Assembly (NCBI GenBank): GCA_030633795.1 | Contig: DAOWCB010000099.1 | Coordinates: forward strand, 1 to 5,931 | Source: Candidatus Aminicenantota bacterium | Lineage (GTDB): Bacteria; Acidobacteriota; Aminicenantia; Aminicenantales; Aminicenantaceae | Direction of reading: 5' to 3' | DNA: 5,931 nucleotides | Part shown: one piece after another, positions 1-4,128 of the stretch | Layout of the letters: each line of letters starts with the position of its first letter | How positions within the stretch are numbered: the stretch's first letter is position 1 | Program-made: the position numbers and the translations under genes | The notes under the pieces: generated by a model | What the model was told of the DNA's origin: nothing | What the model saw: the letters and a program-made list of their open reading frames with translations, nothing else | Database searches by the model: none

Positions 1-188
1 GTTTTTGGGCTTGTCATCATGGGTTGACCGTAGACCATGTACTTTTTTCTGAAGGTATCTGCGACAACTTCATAAAAATATTCTGCGACTTCAAAAAGGT
101 CATCACTCTCGAAGTCCTGGAAATCAGCCATGGTGAAATCATCGCTGTTGAGCTTTTTTCCTTCGAAATCTTTTTTACTCAACGTCAT
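1..188 (-). CDS. Unrecognised acidic protein, N-terminal part (runs off left edge)
   Basis: An open frame on the minus strand starts here and is still open at the window edge, giving 62 codons plus two bases. Two adjacent ATG codons are possible starts, at 191 and 188. An AGGAG Shine-Dalgarno lies at 199-195 on the minus strand. It is 6 nt from the ATG at 188 but only 3 nt from the one at 191, so 188 is preferred. The visible protein begins MTLSKKDFEG and is rich in Asp, Glu, Phe and Lys over about its first 40 residues. A predicted amphipathic stretch follows (around LFEVAEYFYEVVADTF). There is no signal peptide, membrane segment or recognisable motif. The gene is divergent from the ATP-grasp/receiver operon and shares its intergenic region. 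I do not recognise the family. The good ribosome site and unbroken frame support a real gene; the function is unknown. Confidence 0.6.
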   Translation of the reverse strand, partial: MTLSKKDFEGKKLNSDDFTMADFQDFESDDLFEVAEYFYEVVADTFRKKYMVYGQPMMTSPK

Positions 189-194
189 CATATT

Positions 195-199
195 CTCCT
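195..199 (-). promoter_or_regulatory. Shine-Dalgarno site of the minus-strand gene
   Basis: AGGAG reads on the minus strand, 6 nt before the ATG at 188 and 3 nt before the ATG at 191. The spacing favours the inner ATG as the start. This site is the main evidence that the truncated minus-strand frame is translated. Confidence 0.6.
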
Positions 200-311
200 G
201 AAATAAGGTTCAAGTCGCTCCACTACTCCACTTTATCGACTACTAAGCTTAACCATTGAAGCCGCCCAATGTCAAATAAATACGTGCGGGTGGAGTGAGC
301 ACACATAAATT

Positions 312-320
312 TGATATAAT
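312..320 (+). promoter_or_regulatory. Extended -10 promoter of the ATP-grasp/receiver operon
   Basis: TGATATAAT is a perfect extended -10 element (TGn plus the consensus TATAAT at 315-320). The -35 position (about 292-297, GGAGTG) does not resemble TTGACA, which is typical of promoters that rely on the extended -10 or on an activator. The expected transcription start is about 326-328, only 5-7 nt before the ATG at 333. The transcript would be almost leaderless. Confidence 0.65.
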
Positions 321-332
321 TTATCTCATAGA

Positions 333-1991
333 ATGAGCGAAAAAATCTTTGAAAAAACCGGAGAGGTCAAAATCTACGGAAAAGGATCGCTTGGTGGGAA
401 AGGCGCCGGTTTGGTCAAAATCAACGAAAGTCCTGTTCCTCATGCTCATAAGTTAAGGACCCAAATTCTTGCGACAACTTATTTTGACAGCTTTGTTGAC
501 AATCGCGAAAAATTGGATGAGAAAAAATTCAACATCCTCACTCCTATTTTGGAGGAACTGGGAGACCTCCCCATCAGTGTCAGGTCATCGGCAACTGACG
601 AAGGAGGCATATCTCCTAAGGGAGTGGGCCCTATTCATGCCGGAGAAAACACGTCTTTTATGCTGCCCAATAATCACTCTGATTTTTCCGTACGGCTAGG
701 ACAGCTGAAACAAGCCATTTGTCATATCTATGCAGATTTTATCCGCAAACAACCTGAAAACAGCAAGGAAAAGATGGCCATCGTAATAAATCCCATCCCG
801 GGCATTCATGACGATACTTTAGCAGGACCTATTTACTACCCCTATATTTCTGGAGTTGCGAATTCTTTTTTTCCGTATGCGCTTAAAACACAGAATCCCG
901 ATGAGGGTTTCGCTCGTATAGCATTCGGCCATGGATACGCTACTGTCTTGGATGATTTTCCGGTCATTTCGATGGTCACGATCAAAAAACCGATCCCTCA
1001 AAGGTTCTTGAGTGTCGGACAGGGCCAACAGTATTTTTATGCTCTGGACATGACAAAAAACGAAAGTCTTCAAGGTGACGAGCTGGAAACCATGAAAACC
1101 CTTCATGTCCGTTTTGCCAATCACGACAAGGTTAAATTGCTTGGCACTCATAACAATTTGATCACAATCAAAGAACTGGTCCAGAATAACCATTTCGGCT
1201 TCAAAACGGGTCTTACCAAAATAATGGAAATGATCTCTAAAAGGGTAACATCACATTTTCAAATAGAATTCGTGTTTAACATCGATTTCAAAAGAAAAGG
1301 TGAGGAAGTCGGCCGCTTTCATGTTGTGCAGCTAACCTATCTGCCGACATTGCGCTTCGAGACCATAAAAATTCCAGAAGCTATTGGTCACACCTATCTT
1401 TCTATCAGCAATCTTCAAGGACATGGCATTAAAAAAAGCATAAAATATGCACTCGTGGACTCCCCGTTCATCTATACCCAAAACAAGCATGACGAAGTTG
1501 TCAAAGATATCGCCGATTTTAATACAAAGATGCGCAAACAAAATGAAAAATACTTAATGATCGTGCCAGGACGATTGGGGAGCACGAACAGGAATTGGGG
1601 AATTCAAGTGGATTACCGGACTGTAGATAGAGCGGTCGCCATTTTTGAATATGGAGTGGACATCGCAGGACGATCTGAACCCCTTCCCGAAGACAGCAGT
1701 CTTTCAGGTGGATTATACGGCAGCCATTTTTTGTACATGATACAAGGCGGTTTTGATGAAGAGCAAAAAAGACTGCAAACACGAATGTACGGGACTCAGG
1801 GAACTCATTTTTTAACAAACTTGATCAGCAACAACGTTATATACGGATACATATCCCCTACTCTGGATTTGATCGATCCGTGGTTCTTCAGCGGCTCGAA
1901 TCAAAAAGGCTCTCTGTTTGCGCACGAATTCCCCAAAAAAATTAAAATTTATGCGGATTCAAAAAATCAACATTGCGTGGTAGCAGAATAA
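333..1991 (+). CDS. PEP/pyruvate-binding (PPDK/PpsA N-terminal) ATP-grasp domain protein without the phosphohistidine domain
   Basis: This 552-residue protein has the ATP-grasp nucleotide-binding fold of pyruvate phosphate dikinase and PEP synthase. Visible motifs are the glycine loop GKGSLGGKGAGL (residues 16-27), RSSATDEG (84-91; Arg84 matches the conserved ATP-binding Arg), SGVANS (173-178), FGHGYAT (198-204), and IEFVF plus FHVVQ (Glu312 and Gln333, matching the metal- and ATP-contacting Glu and Gln). The C-terminal part has PGRLGS (412-417), GIQV (423-426) and GTHFLTNL (490-497). I recall this signature from 'PEP/pyruvate-binding domain' proteins that carry a receiver domain. The mobile phosphohistidine domain and the PEP-binding barrel are both absent, so it cannot perform the full PEP/pyruvate reaction alone. 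It may be a nucleotide-dependent phosphotransferase or sensor, probably cytoplasmic. There is no Shine-Dalgarno before the ATG; the promoter places this start almost at the mRNA 5' end. Its stop overlaps the next start (TAATG), which suggests coupled translation. The family call is firm and the biochemical role is unknown. Confidence 0.85.
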   Translation: MSEKIFEKTGEVKIYGKGSLGGKGAGLVKINESPVPHAHKLRTQILATTYFDSFVDNREKLDEKKFNILTPILEELGDLPISVRSSATDEGGISPKGVGPIHAGENTSFMLPNNHSDFSVRLGQLKQAICHIYADFIRKQPENSKEKMAIVINPIPGIHDDTLAGPIYYPYISGVANSFFPYALKTQNPDEGFARIAFGHGYATVLDDFPVISMVTIKKPIPQRFLSVGQGQQYFYALDMTKNESLQGDELETMKTLHVRFANHDKVKLLGTHNNLITIKELVQNNHFGFKTGLTKIMEMISKRVTSHFQIEFVFNIDFKRKGEEVGRFHVVQLTYLPTLRFETIKIPEAIGHTYLSISNLQGHGIKKSIKYALVDSPFIYTQNKHDEVVKDIADFNTKMRKQNEKYLMIVPGRLGSTNRNWGIQVDYRTVDRAVAIFEYGVDIAGRSEPLPEDSSLSGGLYGSHFLYMIQGGFDEEQKRLQTRMYGTQGTHFLTNLISNNVIYGYISPTLDLIDPWFFSGSNQKGSLFAHEFPKKIKIYADSKNQHCVVAE

Positions 1992-3454
1992 TGCATAAAC
2001 AATCAGAGCCAAAAAAAGAATTCCGATTCACTCCGAGGATCATCAACCCCGTCAAAATCAAGAATGTTATTATCTTCTCGGCCGATGAGCAAATTCGCCA
2101 AACAAAAAACATTCTGGAAAAAAGCATGCCCTGGGTTACGGTCGATATTCTTTCCGATCCCATCTCTGCAGGAAACTATCGATCAGAAGGGGCAATGGTC
2201 TTGATCCTGGATGATGTCGCTATGAACCTCGTCAACACAGAGACGGTCAAACAAAAAAATGAGGATGCTGTCATCGTCCTTTTATCAGCGACAGAACTCA
2301 TCCATTGCTCTCCTCCTTCGGTCGCTCAGGAAAAGTTCCCCTATACAGCTAAGGCTGATTTGGTGTTTGCCTTCAATAAAACCGAAAATGCTCCTGAAAG
2401 AATCATTCAATCTGTCGTGAGATCTGCGGAGGATCTTCTGAACATCTCCAAGTATTCCAATGTAAGGCGATATATTTTTCTTATCGTGGATGATGAGCCC
2501 AGATGGTTCTCACAATTTTTTCCAATCCTTTACGACATCATCGGCCAGAGGGCTGACATCAAGACCGTCAGAACCTATGAAGAAGCGCTGAAGTTTTTGT
2601 TCGGTGTGGAAAAGGAATCAGATATCGATGACCGACAGTACATGTCTTCAGGACATGGTGATGATGTCGTTTGTCTGATAACAGATATCTTTTTTCCTAA
2701 AGAGACAGATCTAAAGAGCGATGCCGGTAAAGACCTTATAATTCTTATCCAAAAGTATTACCCGAGAATCCCCACCATCATCGCCTCGAAAACAAAAAAA
2801 GCGGATGCATTTAAAGATTCCGCTTTTAGTCTTCCCAAAGGAGATCCCGGCAGTCTGATAACACTCCGAAAATATATCCAAGACTATACGGGGATAGGGA
2901 ATTTTCTGGTAGAAAATGAAAAAGGAGAGTTAATCTATAGAATCAAAAATATCCAAGAGATAATCGAGGTCTTAGAACAAGCAGAGGGAAATACACAAAA
3001 AGCGATAAAACTGAGAGGAATCCTCGAAGGTTATGGAAAAAGAGATTGCATCTCCACATGGCTATACATGCACAGTTTCAGAGAATTGGGAGATGTCCTA
3101 AGACCGATGCATCTTAAGGGTCAACGAATGATCACTGTTCTGAAAAAACACTTAAAGAGCGAAGTCCTCCGGATGGCCTCGACTCCTCTGTATATCGACA
3201 ATGAAAAAGCATCCAATCTAACAGAGCTTCTCCAGTTACTGAAAAAAGCCGATCCGAGCAAGATCCAGACTCTATCGAACAACGATGTCTTCTCCTCGTG
3301 GTTAGACCGTAAGGGCTTTACCGAGCTTGCTGAAGAACTTCGACCGATTCATGACACAGGCCAAACCCTGATCAATTCCCTCTCTTCTGCCATTGCAAAG
3401 TGGGTACAACTTTATGCTGAAAAAAATCCAATTAATTCGGATGTAATTCCTTGA
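1991..3454 (+). CDS. Two-receiver response-regulator protein with duplicated C-terminal WL/LRP module
   Basis: This 487-residue protein has no DNA-binding or output enzyme domain that I recognise. Residues about 24-131 look like a first, divergent receiver: FSADE (29-33), LILDD (71-75), SAT (99-101) and a possible conserved Lys130. Residues about 161-300 form a more canonical receiver: VDDE acid pocket (166-169), phosphoacceptor Asp232 in LITD, Ser266 in IIASK, and Lys283 after Pro282. The C-terminus carries two copies of a helical module, cores at 354-384 and 434-464, each with S-x-W-L, F-x-E-L, L-R-P-x-H and G-Q. The receiver/WL combination matches the N-terminal half of large receiver-PEP-binding proteins known to me. 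The ATG at 1991 overlaps the upstream stop by one base, and no good Shine-Dalgarno is seen, so translational coupling is likely. An in-frame TTG at 1973 is a weaker start. It is probably the phosphorylation-responsive partner of the ATP-grasp protein. Confidence 0.8.
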   Translation: MHKQSEPKKEFRFTPRIINPVKIKNVIIFSADEQIRQTKNILEKSMPWVTVDILSDPISAGNYRSEGAMVLILDDVAMNLVNTETVKQKNEDAVIVLLSATELIHCSPPSVAQEKFPYTAKADLVFAFNKTENAPERIIQSVVRSAEDLLNISKYSNVRRYIFLIVDDEPRWFSQFFPILYDIIGQRADIKTVRTYEEALKFLFGVEKESDIDDRQYMSSGHGDDVVCLITDIFFPKETDLKSDAGKDLIILIQKYYPRIPTIIASKTKKADAFKDSAFSLPKGDPGSLITLRKYIQDYTGIGNFLVENEKGELIYRIKNIQEIIEVLEQAEGNTQKAIKLRGILEGYGKRDCISTWLYMHSFRELGDVLRPMHLKGQRMITVLKKHLKSEVLRMASTPLYIDNEKASNLTELLQLLKKADPSKIQTLSNNDVFSSWLDRKGFTELAEELRPIHDTGQTLINSLSSAIAKWVQLYAEKNPINSDVIP

Positions 3455-3480
3455 CATTCTGACAACGTATCTGCTATAAA
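3451..3480 (+). promoter_or_regulatory. Strong sigma-70-type promoter of the NuoE/NuoF operon
   Basis: A consensus -35 TTGACA (3451-3456) is followed after 18 nt by TATAAA (3475-3480). A TG one base before it (3472-3473) makes an extended -10. The -35 overlaps the stop codon of the receiver gene (TGA at 3452-3454). The transcription start should be near 3487, giving a leader of about 160 nt. No terminator lies between the upstream operon and this promoter, so readthrough from upstream is also possible. Confidence 0.75.
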
Positions 3481-3486
3481 TCAAGG

Positions 3487-3648
3487 TCCTATTTTTATCA
3501 ATATTTATGACGTGTACGCATTATAAAGGAGCAATACTACTAAGTTAAAAGAGAGTTTATCTCTCTGAGGGGAGAGTTCCAAATTTTTCAAGGGAACCGC
3601 CCTAACAATCATTTATCAAAATAATATTATTTCACTTTGGAGATCATT
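3487..3648 (+). promoter_or_regulatory. Structured 5' leader ahead of the NuoE-like gene (candidate cis-regulatory RNA)
   Basis: The untranslated stretch between the promoter and the start codon contains two adjacent hairpins. Hairpin 1 is AGAGAG (3550-3555), a 5-nt loop, and CTCTCT (3561-3566). Hairpin 2 has an inner stem GTTCC (3576-3580) with GGAAC (3593-3597) around a 12-nt loop, and an outer stem AGGG (3568-3571) with CCCT (3600-3603). CTCTC (3561-3565) can instead pair with GAGAG (3572-3576), which would break both hairpins. That is the kind of mutual exclusion seen in switches and attenuators. No U-tract follows either stem, so this is not a simple intrinsic terminator. I could not match it to a named riboswitch class. 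The structure is visible; a regulatory role is inferred. Confidence 0.4.
3639..3642 (+). promoter_or_regulatory. Shine-Dalgarno site deciding the NuoE-like start
   Basis: GGAG lies 6 nt before the ATG at 3649. It would fall inside the coding region if the in-frame TTG at 3637 were used, so it decides in favour of the ATG. Confidence 0.7.
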
Positions 3649-4128
3649 ATGCTTCATGAACAAACGGAATTCGAGGACATCATCCAAAAACATCCCCAAG
3701 AAAAACGAGCCTTGATTCCTATCCTCCAAGATCTTCAGACCAAGTACAATTACCTCCCTCCTGTCGCCCTTAACATGGTCTCACAGGCTTTGAATGTTCC
3801 CCTCATAGATATCATTTCTGTCGCTTCATTCTACAATGCATTCAGTCTGGAGCCAAAGGGAGAACACCAGATAACAGTCTGTATGGGGACAGCCTGTCAC
3901 GTCAGGGGTGCTCCACTGATTCTCGAGGAATTCGAGAGAAAACTCGATGTCGAAGCTGGCCACACCAGGAAGGACGGAAAATACAGTCTAGACTCTGTGG
4001 CTTGTCTCGGATGTTGCGCTATCGGCCCAGTTGTAGTTGTCGACAGTGAATATCACGCACAGACCGGCATCCGGGATGCAGGCAAAATCACAAAGATGCT
4101 CGAAAAAAAAGAGAAAACCAATGACTAA
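3649..4128 (+). CDS. nuoE: NuoE/HydC-family [2Fe-2S] thioredoxin-like subunit (24 kDa type)
   Basis: This 159-residue protein has the usual size and architecture of the NuoE/HydC/HndA family. A helical N-terminal part leads into the family signature SVASFYNAF (57-65) and then a thioredoxin-like ferredoxin domain. The four expected [2Fe-2S] ligands are Cys78 and Cys83 (VCMGTACHV, C-x4-C) and Cys119 and Cys123 (CLGCC, C-x3-C). Cys122 is an extra cysteine next to the ligand. In known complexes this subunit sits beside the NADH/FMN subunit and its cluster takes part in electron transfer or bifurcation. The gene overlaps the next one by 8 bases, consistent with coupled synthesis of two partner subunits. 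The symbol follows family usage. The architecture of the next gene makes HydC or HndA of an NAD-linked hydrogenase, or the small subunit of an NAD-linked formate dehydrogenase, as likely as a true complex I subunit. Confidence 0.9.
   Translation: MLHEQTEFEDIIQKHPQEKRALIPILQDLQTKYNYLPPVALNMVSQALNVPLIDIISVASFYNAFSLEPKGEHQITVCMGTACHVRGAPLILEEFERKLDVEAGHTRKDGKYSLDSVACLGCCAIGPVVVVDSEYHAQTGIRDAGKITKMLEKKEKTND

Noticed and set aside
24..206. Plus-strand open frame of 60 codons at the left end
   Set aside because: It is antisense to the minus-strand frame that has a good Shine-Dalgarno and start. It has no ribosome site of its own and no recognisable motif.
213..241. AGTCG...CGACT inverted repeat in the leader of the minus-strand gene
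   Set aside because: The stem is only five base pairs with a 19-nt loop, too weak to call a structure or operator alone.
819..1193. Minus-strand open frame of 124 codons inside the ATP-grasp gene
   Set aside because: It lies fully antisense to a gene with conserved family motifs, and its translation shows no domain signature.
1973..1990. TTG at 1973 as the start of the receiver gene
   Set aside because: It would add six residues and an 19-base overlap. The ATG at 1991 gives the common TAATG stop-start arrangement, and no Shine-Dalgarno supports the TTG.
3525..3545. AAAGGAG (3525-3531) as a ribosome site for a leader peptide
   Set aside because: No ATG, GTG or TTG follows at a workable distance, so it is unlikely to start translation.
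3549..3604. Intrinsic terminator between the receiver gene and the NuoE-like gene
   Set aside because: Stable stems exist, but neither is followed by a run of T residues.
3637..3648. TTG at 3637 as the start of the NuoE-like gene
   Set aside because: The GGAG ribosome site at 3639-3642 would lie inside the coding region. It is correctly spaced for the ATG at 3649.
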